Below, piece by piece: positions 8,267 through 16,185 of a stretch of DNA of 26,898 nt (position 1 is the stretch's first letter; each line of letters begins with the position of its first letter). Where the stretch lies: contig JAWXBI010000320.1 of assembly GCA_034439915.1 (NCBI GenBank), forward strand, positions 1-26,898, written 5' to 3'. Made by a program: the position numbers and the translations under genes. The notes beneath the pieces are model-generated. The model was not told the origin of the DNA and ran no database searches. It saw only the letters and a program-made list of their open reading frames with translations. Source of the stretch: JADJLQ01 sp034439915 (lineage in GTDB: Bacteria; Bacteroidota; Bacteroidia; Chitinophagales; Saprospiraceae).

Positions 8267-8281
8267 ATGGATGGTTGAAGC

Positions 8282-9484
8282 GTGAAAATTGTCATCATTA
8301 GTTCCCGCTTCCCTTATCCGCTGGATAAAGGAGATAAACTCAGGTTGTATCATCAAATCCGTATACTTTCCGCCCACCATCAAATTGTATTAATCAGTCT
8401 GACTGAATCTAAAATATCGTCAGAAGAGCAGGCCGCATTAGAGGCTTATTGCCATAAAATTTATACATTTTACATTTCCAAAACAGGTATCCTATGGAAT
8501 ATCGTAAAAGGAGTGCTCCGGGGTTTGCCGGCACAGGTATCCTATTTTTATCAAAACAGCATTGACCGCCAGATCTCAAAGATAGTCGGGGAAGAAAAGC
8601 CCGATCATCTGTATTGTCAACTCATCAGAACCTCGGAATATGGCAAACACTTTACCATGTCCAAAACCCTGGATTACATGGATTGTTTTCACATCAGCAC
8701 GTTCAAAAGAGCCCAGCACATCAGGGGATGGAGACAGTTGCTTTGGAACCTGGAAAGCCGGGCAGTAAGGAGATATGAAGCCTCTATATACCGCTATTTT
8801 AATAATCACACTATTATTTCGCCCGTAGATCGTCAATCCATGGGGCTGGGTGTTTCAAAACCTATGACGCTGGTACCGAATGGATTGAATGAATCCTATT
8901 ATTTTGAAATCCAGCCAACTCCTATACGTAATATAGATGTGCTTTTTTTGGGCAACCTCAGTTATTTTTCCAATATCGCTGCCGTACTTTTTCTGGTCCG
9001 GGAGATCCTGCCAAAATTAGATAAGAATAAGTCGAGAAAAATCGCAATTGCCGGGGCACAGCCACCAGATTGGATGAAAAAATTGATTGCACGTTATCCT
9101 CAAATGGAATTGATGGAAAACCCCGTAGACACAAGGCAGATTTATCAAAGGGCCAAATTATTTGTAGCTCCCATTTTTGCAGGTACCGGCCAGCAAAATA
9201 AGATCCTGGAAGCCATCGCCAGTAATTGCATCGTGTTATGTACCCCGGATGTACAGGCTGCCCTGGGAATACGGACCCCTGAATTGATCCACGTCCAGCA
9301 AACGGCTGAAGGTTTTGCCTGGGAGATAGATCAGATACTCACTAACCCGGAAGCCTTCATCTCCCAATCACGGCAAGCCCAGGATTACATCCGTAAATAC
9401 TTTTCCTGGGAAAAAAACACTCAAATTTTAGAAAAGTTGATAGCTGGAACCATCCCAGAGAAAAACACCCACCTAAATACCTAG
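8282..9484 (+). CDS. Glycosyltransferase, GT4-like, second of a pair
   Basis: Opens MKIVIISSRFPYPLDKGDKLR and has the two-domain GT-B layout: DYMDCFHISTFKRA in the middle, donor domain from about residue 220 (IDVLFLGNLSYFSNIAAVLFL) with IAGAQPPDWM and VAPIFAGTGQQNKILEAIA. It resembles the sugar transferases grouped around TIGR03087 (associated with exosortase systems), but no exosortase is visible here and I do not assign that role. Start is GTG at 8282: an in-frame TGA lies two codons upstream and no ATG is available. 400 residues. Similar in plan to the preceding gene, perhaps from an old duplication, but clearly diverged. Confidence 0.83.
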   Translation: MKIVIISSRFPYPLDKGDKLRLYHQIRILSAHHQIVLISLTESKISSEEQAALEAYCHKIYTFYISKTGILWNIVKGVLRGLPAQVSYFYQNSIDRQISKIVGEEKPDHLYCQLIRTSEYGKHFTMSKTLDYMDCFHISTFKRAQHIRGWRQLLWNLESRAVRRYEASIYRYFNNHTIISPVDRQSMGLGVSKPMTLVPNGLNESYYFEIQPTPIRNIDVLFLGNLSYFSNIAAVLFLVREILPKLDKNKSRKIAIAGAQPPDWMKKLIARYPQMELMENPVDTRQIYQRAKLFVAPIFAGTGQQNKILEAIASNCIVLCTPDVQAALGIRTPELIHVQQTAEGFAWEIDQILTNPEAFISQSRQAQDYIRKYFSWEKNTQILEKLIAGTIPEKNTHLNT

Positions 9485-9539
9485 TTTTATTGACCTGATT
9501 TGAAGGATGGTTATAAACCTGCAAGCCCCTTGATATGTT

Positions 9540-9547
9540 TACCTTTG
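9540..9547 (+). promoter_or_regulatory. -7 promoter element for ribBA
   Basis: TACCTTTG is a perfect TAnnTTTG ending only eight bases before the ATG at 9556, so the mRNA would carry a leader of a few bases. There is no room for an FMN riboswitch between the previous gene and ribBA (71 bases). Confidence 0.5.
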
Positions 9548-9555
9548 TAACGTAA

Positions 9556-10683
9556 ATGAGCCCAACTAATATCCAATTAAATACTATTGAATCTGCCCTG
9601 GACGATATCCGGCAGGGAAAGGTCCTGATCGTTGTAGACAACGAAGACCGAGAAAATGAAGGTGATTTTATATGTGCCGCCGAAAGCATAACACCGGAGA
9701 TCATCAATTTTATGGCAACGCACGGCAGGGGATTAATTTGTGCACCTATAGACGAACAAAGGGCGGATGAACTTAATCTGGATCTGATGGTTTCATCCAA
9801 CACCGCTTATCATGAAACTGCTTTTACCGTATCCATTGATTTAATCGGACATGGTTGTACGACCGGGATTTCAGCCCATGACCGGGCTTCCTGTATCAAA
9901 GCACTTACCGACCCCAATGCCAAATCCACTGATTTTGCGCGACCCGGACATATTTTCCCGCTTCGGGCTAAATCCGGAGGTGTCCTGCGTAGAAATGGTC
10001 ATACAGAAGCCGCAGTTGATCTGGCTAAATTGGCAGGCCTCTACCCTGCCGGTGTTCTCGTAGAAATATTAAATCAGGATGGCTCGATGGCACGTTTGTC
10101 TGAACTCATCGAAATCGCCAAATTGCACCAACTCAAAATTATCACGATACAAGACCTGGTTGCCTATCGGTTAAAAACAGAACGACTGGTGGAAAGGATA
10201 TTTGAACGGGATATTCAGACCCCCTGCGGTGATTTCAGGGCAATGGTTTATCGTCAAGCCAACGGGGATGAGCATCTGGCAGTGGTCAAAGGATATTTTA
10301 ACGGGGATGAAATAGTGCCGGTACGAGTACATTCTTCGTCGGAATCCGTCGACATCTACAGTGTTTTATTTAAAGGTTATGCCCGCGAAATCGAGAAAAC
10401 CATGGAATATATGCAAAAGCAGGGTAAAGGAGTCTTCCTTAATCTGTTTCATGGTGAAAAAAAACTTACCCTGCTGGAAACTCTGATGCATCAGGAAAAA
10501 CCCAAAACGAACTCGGTTGAGTTTAATGAAAATCAGAAGGATATTGGGGTTGGTGCCCAGATTTTGAAGGATCTCGGTATTCATAAAATCAGGTTGATCA
10601 CCTCCCAACCCAAACGACGGGTCGGTCTCAAAGCATTTGATTTAGAGATCGTCGACCATATGGATCCCTCCCTACTCCTCTGA
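9556..10683 (+). CDS. ribBA: RibBA: DHBP synthase with degenerate GTP cyclohydrolase II domain
   Basis: Riboflavin synthesis. The N-terminal half (about 1-205) is 3,4-dihydroxy-2-butanone 4-phosphate synthase (ribulose 5-phosphate to DHBP) and looks intact: VVDNEDRENEGDF at 27-38, HGRGLIC at 56-62, HETAFTVSID, GCTTGISAHDRA at 100-111, ARPGHIFPLRA and GVLRRNGHTEAAVDLA at 142-157. The C-terminal half (about 220-375) keeps the GTP cyclohydrolase II fold (EHLAVVKG, VRVHS, GAQILKDLG, RLITSQPKR) but lacks all three zinc cysteines: the usual FGSLRCDCGEQL is replaced near 268-279 by YSVLFKGYAREI, and RQEGRGIGL is replaced near 297-307 by LFHGEKKLTLL. I infer RibB activity only, with the RibA-like part structural or regulatory; a separate RibA should exist elsewhere. 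Confidence 0.92.
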   Translation: MSPTNIQLNTIESALDDIRQGKVLIVVDNEDRENEGDFICAAESITPEIINFMATHGRGLICAPIDEQRADELNLDLMVSSNTAYHETAFTVSIDLIGHGCTTGISAHDRASCIKALTDPNAKSTDFARPGHIFPLRAKSGGVLRRNGHTEAAVDLAKLAGLYPAGVLVEILNQDGSMARLSELIEIAKLHQLKIITIQDLVAYRLKTERLVERIFERDIQTPCGDFRAMVYRQANGDEHLAVVKGYFNGDEIVPVRVHSSSESVDIYSVLFKGYAREIEKTMEYMQKQGKGVFLNLFHGEKKLTLLETLMHQEKPKTNSVEFNENQKDIGVGAQILKDLGIHKIRLITSQPKRRVGLKAFDLEIVDHMDPSLLL

Positions 10684-10787
10684 TTGTCCAGAAATTTAGT
10701 CCGGGTTTTCTATTGCTTGATCGAATTTCCTTCATGACAGGGAATTAAGTGCCCGGTTTAGAGGGTTTAACTGATATATTTAATGTT

Positions 10788-11537
10788 ATGCTAAAGCAGA
10801 TTATTATTGCCATCAGCGCTTTGCGGATCGGCAAAGATTTTATAGTTCGTCACCGTTTGTGGGAAAATTGGAGATCGATGAAGTGGATCCATTATGCTTC
10901 AGTACTGTTTGCCATTTTTTTCGGCATCAAAATGTTTGGATTAATCGGAGCTGCCTTTTCTAATCTGGGCAATTTGGTCACAGGACACATGGATCAGGTC
11001 CAATTAGGTTTTACCGGAGGATTTCTCAAGTCGGATTTTACTTTTTTTGATTCCGATATGTACAAATACCTTTTTTTGTTTTTTTCCATGTCCCTGGTCT
11101 TTCATTTTGGTGGCCGGACGCTGGAGATACTATACCGTGTGCCATATCGCCCAACCTTTAAAACATTTATCCATTCTCAGCTGAGATCTTTCATCTTGGT
11201 ATTTGTATGTTATATATTGGAAAGTACGATCTCCGGGGTCGCCCAGGGCTTGTTATCTTCTTTTGGTATCGGTTGGTTTCAGCCTGTATTCAAATTTATG
11301 ATCCAAAGCTTTTTCTTTGGGGCTGTTATCATTGATGGTTTACATGAAGTCAGAGGTTGGTCCTTTAAAGCAAGCATCAAACACTCTTTGAATTATTATT
11401 CCGGGATTGCGCTACTTATGGGTGCCGCCGGTCTTACCTTGTCGTATGTTCCCGTTATTGGAGCTTTGGTTGTGGGATCTATTATTTCTGTTGGTACACT
11501 GATTGCGATTAAGCGGGTGGAAACCACCAGTTTCTAA
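10788..11537 (+). CDS. EI24/CysZ-like multi-pass membrane protein
   Basis: Seen: about five or six hydrophobic segments, an N-terminal cytoplasmic stretch FIVRHRLWENW before the first membrane segment, and a C-terminal GLHEVRGWSFKASI followed by LNYYSGIALLMGAAGL and VPVIGALVVGSIISVGTLIAI. This layout recalls the EI24 superfamily (CysZ sulfate permease and relatives), in which a long hydrophobic tail follows a polar loop. Assignment is from pattern only. I choose ATG at 10788 (249 aa, MLKQIIIAISALRIG), which sets the first helix at the usual distance; a GTG at 10749 in the same frame would add 13 residues. It ends 10 bases from the convergent ctlX-like gene. Confidence 0.6.
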   Translation: MLKQIIIAISALRIGKDFIVRHRLWENWRSMKWIHYASVLFAIFFGIKMFGLIGAAFSNLGNLVTGHMDQVQLGFTGGFLKSDFTFFDSDMYKYLFLFFSMSLVFHFGGRTLEILYRVPYRPTFKTFIHSQLRSFILVFVCYILESTISGVAQGLLSSFGIGWFQPVFKFMIQSFFFGAVIIDGLHEVRGWSFKASIKHSLNYYSGIALLMGAAGLTLSYVPVIGALVVGSIISVGTLIAIKRVETTSF

Positions 11538-11547
11538 GTCATTATAG

Positions 11548-12486
11548 TCATTTTTTCTTTTCAGGCAAAAATAATTCTGCCAGCATACAACGCACACTAC
11601 CACCGCCGTATTTTTCAATAGTCGGAATCGGGCTGCTGATGATAATCCCATCTTCTTCCAGAATGATTTTTTGTGCTTCCGTAAGACTTCTTTTTGCCGC
11701 TTCGGACATCAACCACGCAGGCCTTCCATCTTTTGTAACCACCTGCAGCATGTTGCCGGCAAACTCAATGATTTGTTCCCATTGAAGTTCTACTACTTTT
11801 TTATGGGTAGCCTGGAAAGTTGACAGGATCTGATCCTTCTCTTCTTCATCATCAATACAATCCAAACAAATTGCAGCGCTTTGCCTGCCCATCGCCAGGA
11901 TGACATTTGTATGGTAAACCGGATGTCCCAGGGGGTCAGTGGCATGGAAAACCACTTTGCGGTATTGTTTTAGCAAAGCAAATTTTTCAAGTAATTCAAT
12001 ATGGGTACGTGGGCTGAGACAGGCATAGACTATATGATTGACTCGGTCCAACACCATGCTGCCTGTACCTTCAAGGATCAATCCTTCCTCTTCATAAGTC
12101 TCAAACGAATAACGATGATGGACCCTGAATTTAGTGGCCAGGTCCTGAATAATATCTTCGCGCCGTTCACTTCTCCTGCTGGGTGCAAGCATCGGAAAGG
12201 TGATCAGGCTGCCGTCAGCATGGGTGGTGATCCAATTGTTGGGGAAGACCGCGTCCGGTTTGACGGGCTGCAAGGTGTCAGGGTACACCAGGACTTCGAT
12301 CCCGGCATTACGGATCACTCCCAACAAGGTATCAAATTCTTTTACAGCTTGTTGATGGATTACTGAATTTTCCTCCATATTACCGACTTTTTGAAAAGCA
12401 TTAGTATCTGCAGTATCTGTATTATGGCCGAACGCAGCGGGGCGGATCATGAGGAGCTTATCCGTGAGTTGGTTTTCTTTTTTCAT
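11548..12486 (-). CDS. ctlX: CtlX-like citrulline/guanidino hydrolase (arginine deiminase-related)
   Basis: Guanidine-modifying (pentein) superfamily enzyme. CtlX (citrulline ureidase) converts citrulline to ornithine, CO2 and ammonia; relatives act on arginine or methylated arginine. Seen: MIRPAAFGHN at 13-22, PDAVFPNNWITTHADGS at 77-93, SRRSERR at 103-109, the EGTGSMVLDR motif, YACLSPRT, the catalytic-His region HPVYHTNVILAMG with His192, GNMLQV, and the nucleophile Cys300 in GGGSVRCMLAE. Length 312 matches the family. The ATG lies one base after the stop of a truncated transporter frame, on which it may depend for transcription. No rocD or other citrulline gene is nearby, so the exact substrate is inferred. 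Confidence 0.85.
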   Translation of the reverse strand: MKKENQLTDKLLMIRPAAFGHNTDTADTNAFQKVGNMEENSVIHQQAVKEFDTLLGVIRNAGIEVLVYPDTLQPVKPDAVFPNNWITTHADGSLITFPMLAPSRRSERREDIIQDLATKFRVHHRYSFETYEEEGLILEGTGSMVLDRVNHIVYACLSPRTHIELLEKFALLKQYRKVVFHATDPLGHPVYHTNVILAMGRQSAAICLDCIDDEEEKDQILSTFQATHKKVVELQWEQIIEFAGNMLQVVTKDGRPAWLMSEAAKRSLTEAQKIILEEDGIIISSPIPTIEKYGGGSVRCMLAELFLPEKKK

Positions 12487-12487
12487 C

Positions 12488-12811
12488 TCAAAGGGGTCTT
12501 GATTCTTTCTTCTGTTGAATGGATAGGGATTTACCGAGGTTGCAATCTATCAAGAGGTGGACCACGACCAGGACTGGTATCATAATCCACACGATTACAA
12601 AAACAAATGGCCGCAATAAAACCCGGGATGACCTATTAAAGGATAAACCATCCATTCCAAAAAAATTGAGGTTAAAAGGTTGGATGTCCAGTGTTTTTTC
12701 AAATGAAAATACCCTGACGCCGATAAATTCTGCCGTCAAAGCGTTCGTTATAAAAAAGCCAGCTAATACCAGAAAAAGCCGGTATGAATTATTGCATATG
12801 AAGAGAGCCAC
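12488..12811 (-). pseudogene. Truncated VUT-family (YhhQ-like) queuosine-precursor transporter
   Basis: The first ~73 residues (bases 12593-12811) read LFLVLAGFFITNALTAEFIGV then VFSFEKTLDIQPFNLNFFG, GLSFN and LLRPFVFVI. This is the N-terminus of VUT-family transporters, which typically run LAGxFLTNALLAEFIGVKIFS...LGFEPFNL...GLSFN...VLLWPVVFV and then TDIINEYYG. Here similarity stops right after FVFVI; the next residues (VWIMIPVLVVVH...) do not match and a stop falls 34 codons later, next to ctlX. About two thirds of a normal VUT protein (over 200 aa) is missing and I found no continuation in other frames. The start is also poor: the frame opens with GTG. Best read as a deletion remnant; recognition is from memory of the family. 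Confidence 0.6.
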
Positions 12812-12910
12812 AGTGTCCGAAAATACAATAGATTATTTATTTACAAAACCGAAGGAAAGAATAAAAAGGCAATTCCTGAAATAAATGGTGTGGACAATCA
12901 CATCATCTGA

Positions 12911-12927
12911 GGTATGGAATTCATACC
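12911..12927. repeat. Palindrome GGTATG-N5-CATACC
   Basis: Perfect 6-base arms around GAATT. No T-run follows, so it is not a standard terminator. Could be an operator for one of the flanking genes or part of a decayed gene. Confidence 0.4.
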
Positions 12928-12948
12928 CCGCACGGAAAAACATTAAAA

Positions 12949-12963
12949 TTGGTTTAAAACCAA
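12949..12963. promoter_or_regulatory. Palindrome TTGGTTT-A-AAACCAA
   Basis: Perfect 7-base arms with a single central base, 21 bases after the previous palindrome and about 255 bases upstream of the hscA -7 element. Shares a GGTT...AACC core with the palindrome upstream of moxR (16668-16680). Operator function is inference. Confidence 0.35.
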
Positions 12964-13216
12964 CCCTGAAACCTATGAAAAGCCGCCTTTACAAATCGCC
13001 ACCCGGGACCTCGTAAAAAACATCAAGGTTAATCGTGTTTTTAAAGCTCGTGCACCTGCTATCCAAAGTGCATTTACAACATTTATTATTGATCTTCAAC
13101 TCGATGTAACGCCAAATTAATGGCTCGCACAGCTCTTTGGGTTTTAAAAATACCTTAGCCTTATTTATCCAATGACCTATAGCCCTATTTACCCTTATGG
13201 TTATAAAGATAAACTC

Positions 13217-13224
13217 GATCTTTG
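13217..13224 (+). promoter_or_regulatory. Near-consensus -7 element for hscA
   Basis: GATCTTTG differs from TAnnTTTG at the first base and ends 15 bases before the hscA ATG, the spacing seen at other starts in this window. Confidence 0.35.
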
Positions 13225-13239
13225 TAAAAATTAGACAGC

Positions 13240-15096
13240 ATGGCCAAAGTCCAGATCAATATGAAAGAAGGTAATGTGGTGCACGAAGAAAACACCATCA
13301 TCGGTATCGATCTGGGCACCACCAACAGCCTGGTGGCTTACATGGAGGATGGAAAAGCAACGACCATCACGACAGATCATTACCAACAGGCTCTGGTCCC
13401 ATCGATCCTGAGCATTGAAGGAGAAAAAGTGTATGTTGGAGAAGCCGCCAAACAACGGTTGATTTCCAATCCGGTGCAAACCGTGTATTCTGTAAAAAGG
13501 CTGATGGGCAAAAGTGTGCAGGATATAACCGGGGTTCAATCGTTTTTTGGATTTGACCTCAAACTGGACGAACCGGATGCTTTGGTGCGCATCCGAATAG
13601 GCGAGCGTTATTTTACCCCGATTGAGTTGAGTGCCGAAATCCTGAAGCAACTGAAGACCATGGCAGTCAACCACCTTAAAAAAAATGTGACCCAGGCTGT
13701 GATCACTGTTCCAGCTTATTTTAACGATGCACAACGGCAAGCTACCCGTGATGCCGGCAGACTGGCTGGCCTGGATGTCCTGCGTATTATCAATGAACCT
13801 ACTGCAGCCGCCATGGCTTATGGTCTGGGCATGAAAGAAGGGTCTGAAGAAATCATCGCAGTCTACGACCTTGGCGGAGGTACCTTTGATATTTCTATCC
13901 TCCATATCCAGGATGGAGTGTTTGAAGTATTGTCTACCCATGGAGATACCTTTTTAGGCGGAGATGATTTTGACCGGGCTATTATGGAATATTGGATGGC
14001 ACAACTTCAGCTGGACCAGGCTACTGTATTGATGGATAAAAGCCAATCCCAGGCGTTGCGTCTATTGGCAGAACACGCCAAAAAAACACTTTCAGGACAG
14101 GATTGGGTTGAATTAACCTGGAATGGATACTTGCTTAAAATCGACAAAACCAGTTTTGAAAAATTGATTGAGCCCCTCATACAACGAACTATCGACTCCT
14201 GTTTCCAGGCTATGAAAGACGCCAAACTACAGATAGACCAAATTGAAAAAGTGGTATTGGTGGGAGGATCAACCCGTGTTCCTGCTGTAAAAAATGCGAT
14301 AAAGTTGTTTTTTGGGGATAAACTATATGATGATCTTAATCCGGACGAGGTAGTGGCCCTTGGCGCTGCAGTGCAGGCCAATATACTTTCCGGCAAGGAC
14401 CAGAAATTTTTGCTGATCGACGTTACCCCTTTATCCCTTGGAATTGAGACCATGGGAGGGCTTATGGATGTCATTATTGCCCGCAATTCCAAGATACCTT
14501 CTAAAGCAGGACGACAATATACCACCTCCGTCGATGGCCAGGTAAAACTCAAAATCAGCGTATTTCAGGGTGAAAGGGAATTGGTGGCTCACAATAGAAA
14601 ATTAGGGGAATTTATATTGTCGGGAATCCCTCCTATGCCGGCCGGATTACCTAAAATTGAAATCCAGTTTTTAATCAATGCTGACGGCATCCTTACCGTA
14701 AAAGCCAGGGAATTGAGGTCAGGTGTAAGTACAGCGATCGAAGTCAAATCTCAATATGGTTTGTCCGAAGAGGAAATGGCAAGGATGTTATTGGAATCTG
14801 TAAAATATGCCCGGCAAGATATGCAAGCCAAGGCTTTACTCGATGCCATCAATGAAGCCAACATGATCCTATTAGCCACTGAACGTTTTATCAATCAAAA
14901 TTCTGTTCACCTTTCCAGCCTCGAAATCGAAGAATTGACAAAAAAGGCCGATAACATAAAATCAGCCCGCACCACCAACAATAAAGATGCTATAATTAAG
15001 TTCATTGAAGAACTCAACCAGTTCAGTGCACCCATTGCCCACCGTATGCTGGACATCAATATCGGTAAAGCGCTCCAGGGTACCAAAGCAATCTGA
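13240..15096 (+). CDS. hscA: Hsp70-type chaperone HscA (Fe-S cluster assembly)
   Basis: HscA with co-chaperone HscB drives Fe-S cluster transfer from IscU. Seen: actin-like ATPase domain with phosphate 1 motif IIGIDLGTTNS at 20-30, VPAYFNDAQRQATRDAG, EPTAAAMAYG, phosphate 2 VYDLGGGTFDIS, adenosine motif VVLVGGSTRVPAV; then substrate-binding beta domain. The HscA-like features are LSLGIETMGGLMDVIIARN, QGERELVAHNRKLGEFILSGIP and PAGLPKIEIQF, which fit HscA better than DnaK, as does the length of 618 (DnaK is usually longer, with a disordered tail; none here). Start ATG at 13240; an in-frame ATG seven codons on is possible. Neither hscB nor other isc genes are adjacent. Confidence 0.88.
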   Translation: MAKVQINMKEGNVVHEENTIIGIDLGTTNSLVAYMEDGKATTITTDHYQQALVPSILSIEGEKVYVGEAAKQRLISNPVQTVYSVKRLMGKSVQDITGVQSFFGFDLKLDEPDALVRIRIGERYFTPIELSAEILKQLKTMAVNHLKKNVTQAVITVPAYFNDAQRQATRDAGRLAGLDVLRIINEPTAAAMAYGLGMKEGSEEIIAVYDLGGGTFDISILHIQDGVFEVLSTHGDTFLGGDDFDRAIMEYWMAQLQLDQATVLMDKSQSQALRLLAEHAKKTLSGQDWVELTWNGYLLKIDKTSFEKLIEPLIQRTIDSCFQAMKDAKLQIDQIEKVVLVGGSTRVPAVKNAIKLFFGDKLYDDLNPDEVVALGAAVQANILSGKDQKFLLIDVTPLSLGIETMGGLMDVIIARNSKIPSKAGRQYTTSVDGQVKLKISVFQGERELVAHNRKLGEFILSGIPPMPAGLPKIEIQFLINADGILTVKARELRSGVSTAIEVKSQYGLSEEEMARMLLESVKYARQDMQAKALLDAINEANMILLATERFINQNSVHLSSLEIEELTKKADNIKSARTTNNKDAIIKFIEELNQFSAPIAHRMLDINIGKALQGTKAI

Positions 15097-15126
15097 AGGA
15101 TATAAAAACCACTAAACACATCCGAC

Positions 15127-16185
15127 TTGAATTTTAAAACGACCTTCTTTTGTCTGGTTAATTTTTTAGCCGTGGTTTTATCCGCCCAGGAAGACCCGGT
15201 GAGACGTGAAATCCAAAAACTGATCCGGTATGAAACCAATATCCGATATGACCGTACTCCTGGATTTATAATTGCCATGCTGGAAAAAGACACCACTTTT
15301 ATCTTTTCATTTGGGCGTCGATCCCTGGAAGACTCGCTGCCAATAAACCAAAATGACCTGTTTGAGGTTGGAGGCCTTACCAAATTATATACTGCCCTCA
15401 TTGTCATGGAATTAATTGACCAGGGGCGACTGGATCTTAATCAATCTGTCCCTCATTTTATGGATACCCCCAATCCTGCCCTGGATTCTTGTACCATATT
15501 GCGCCTGTTGACCCATACCTCAGGACTTCCCAAATTTCCAGCCAACTGGGGTGATTTTGAAAAAGAAGCGAACAATCCCTTTGCACACTTCGCCTTAAAA
15601 GAATTAGAAACATTTTTAAATGGATACCACCACCCGGTTAATTCAAAACAGGAATACCTCTACAGTCATCTTAATTTTGTCGTCCTGCAATGGATCCTGA
15701 ATAAAATAACAGGTCTGCCTTATGAAGATCACCTGCGGCAATTTCTTCAACCCTTCCTCCTCATTGCTTCCACTGAAATGCAACCTACAGTACCGGGATA
15801 TGGTTATGATATTAAAAAAAAACCAAGCTGGACATCCCTGGCCTATTCCGGTTCCATCGGTATCAAAACCAGTCTCGCAGACCTTATCCTTTTTTGCCGA
15901 TTGACACTCAATAAACAACCTCTGTTTAAACCATTGCTGCAGCGAATCCCTATGCGTATTGGCAAAAATAAAGGCTGGGTAGGGCTGGGCTGGCAGGTTT
16001 TACCGGTTCCTAAAAACCGATTTGTGTATGCGCATACAGGACGGACGGAAGGACATCATAGTTTTGTAGGTTTGTTGCCGGAAACCGGGACGGCCGTGAT
16101 CATCCTTTCCAATTCAGCCTACGGCACCGACCCCCTGGGCCTGAGTATATTGAACATGATGAACCAAAACTGGAAAAGAAAATGA
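15127..16185 (+). CDS. Secreted serine beta-lactamase-fold protein lacking the catalytic serine
   Basis: Class C beta-lactamase/transpeptidase-like fold, exported (signal peptide 1-20, MNFKTTFFCLVNFLAVVLSA). Seen: the region of the SxxK motif reads FEVGGLTKLYTA at 79-90, where the nucleophilic Ser is Gly83 (codon GGC at 15373-15375; AGC would be Ser) while Lys86 remains; the YxN motif region reads YSHLNFVVLQ at 179-188, with His181 where Asn is usual; RLLTHTSGLP at 126-135 and YAHTGRTEGHHSF at 301-313 (the KTG-equivalent HTG) are conserved. The hydrolase is therefore probably inactive and may act as a binding protein. Start is TTG at 15127, chosen because it opens the signal peptide; no ATG fits. 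It overlaps the next gene by four bases. Confidence 0.85.
   Translation: MNFKTTFFCLVNFLAVVLSAQEDPVRREIQKLIRYETNIRYDRTPGFIIAMLEKDTTFIFSFGRRSLEDSLPINQNDLFEVGGLTKLYTALIVMELIDQGRLDLNQSVPHFMDTPNPALDSCTILRLLTHTSGLPKFPANWGDFEKEANNPFAHFALKELETFLNGYHHPVNSKQEYLYSHLNFVVLQWILNKITGLPYEDHLRQFLQPFLLIASTEMQPTVPGYGYDIKKKPSWTSLAYSGSIGIKTSLADLILFCRLTLNKQPLFKPLLQRIPMRIGKNKGWVGLGWQVLPVPKNRFVYAHTGRTEGHHSFVGLLPETGTAVIILSNSAYGTDPLGLSILNMMNQNWKRK

Larger units (their letters stand above)
12812..13216. other. Gap without an intact gene; palindromes and a broken frame
   Basis: About 400 bases between the VUT remnant and the hscA promoter. No tRNA or riboswitch could be recognised. It holds two small palindromes (12911-12927 and 12949-12963, listed separately) and a broken plus-strand frame from ATG at 12914 to TAA at 13118-13120 that contains one internal TAA (12944-12946). 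After that stop the frame reads NWFKTNPETYEKPPLQIA and runs for some 57 sense codons with plausible amino-acid composition. It may be a decayed gene or chance; I do not recognise it. Confidence 0.4.

Noticed and set aside
7055..9484. Exosortase-linked or capsule locus because of the TIGR03087-like glycosyltransferase
   Set aside because: No exosortase, polymerase, flippase or sugar-nucleotide genes flank the pair; the family resemblance alone does not support it.
9485..9555. FMN riboswitch upstream of ribBA
   Set aside because: Only 71 bases are available and the promoter element lies 8 bases before the ATG; there is no room for the conserved RFN fold.
12519..12884. Plus-strand 121-residue basic frame
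   Set aside because: Lies antisense to the recognisable VUT-like sequence; low-complexity basic composition without a domain.
13231..13941. Minus-strand 236-residue frame inside hscA
   Set aside because: Antisense shadow of the conserved ATPase domain; His/Phe/Gln-rich composition typical of antisense translation.
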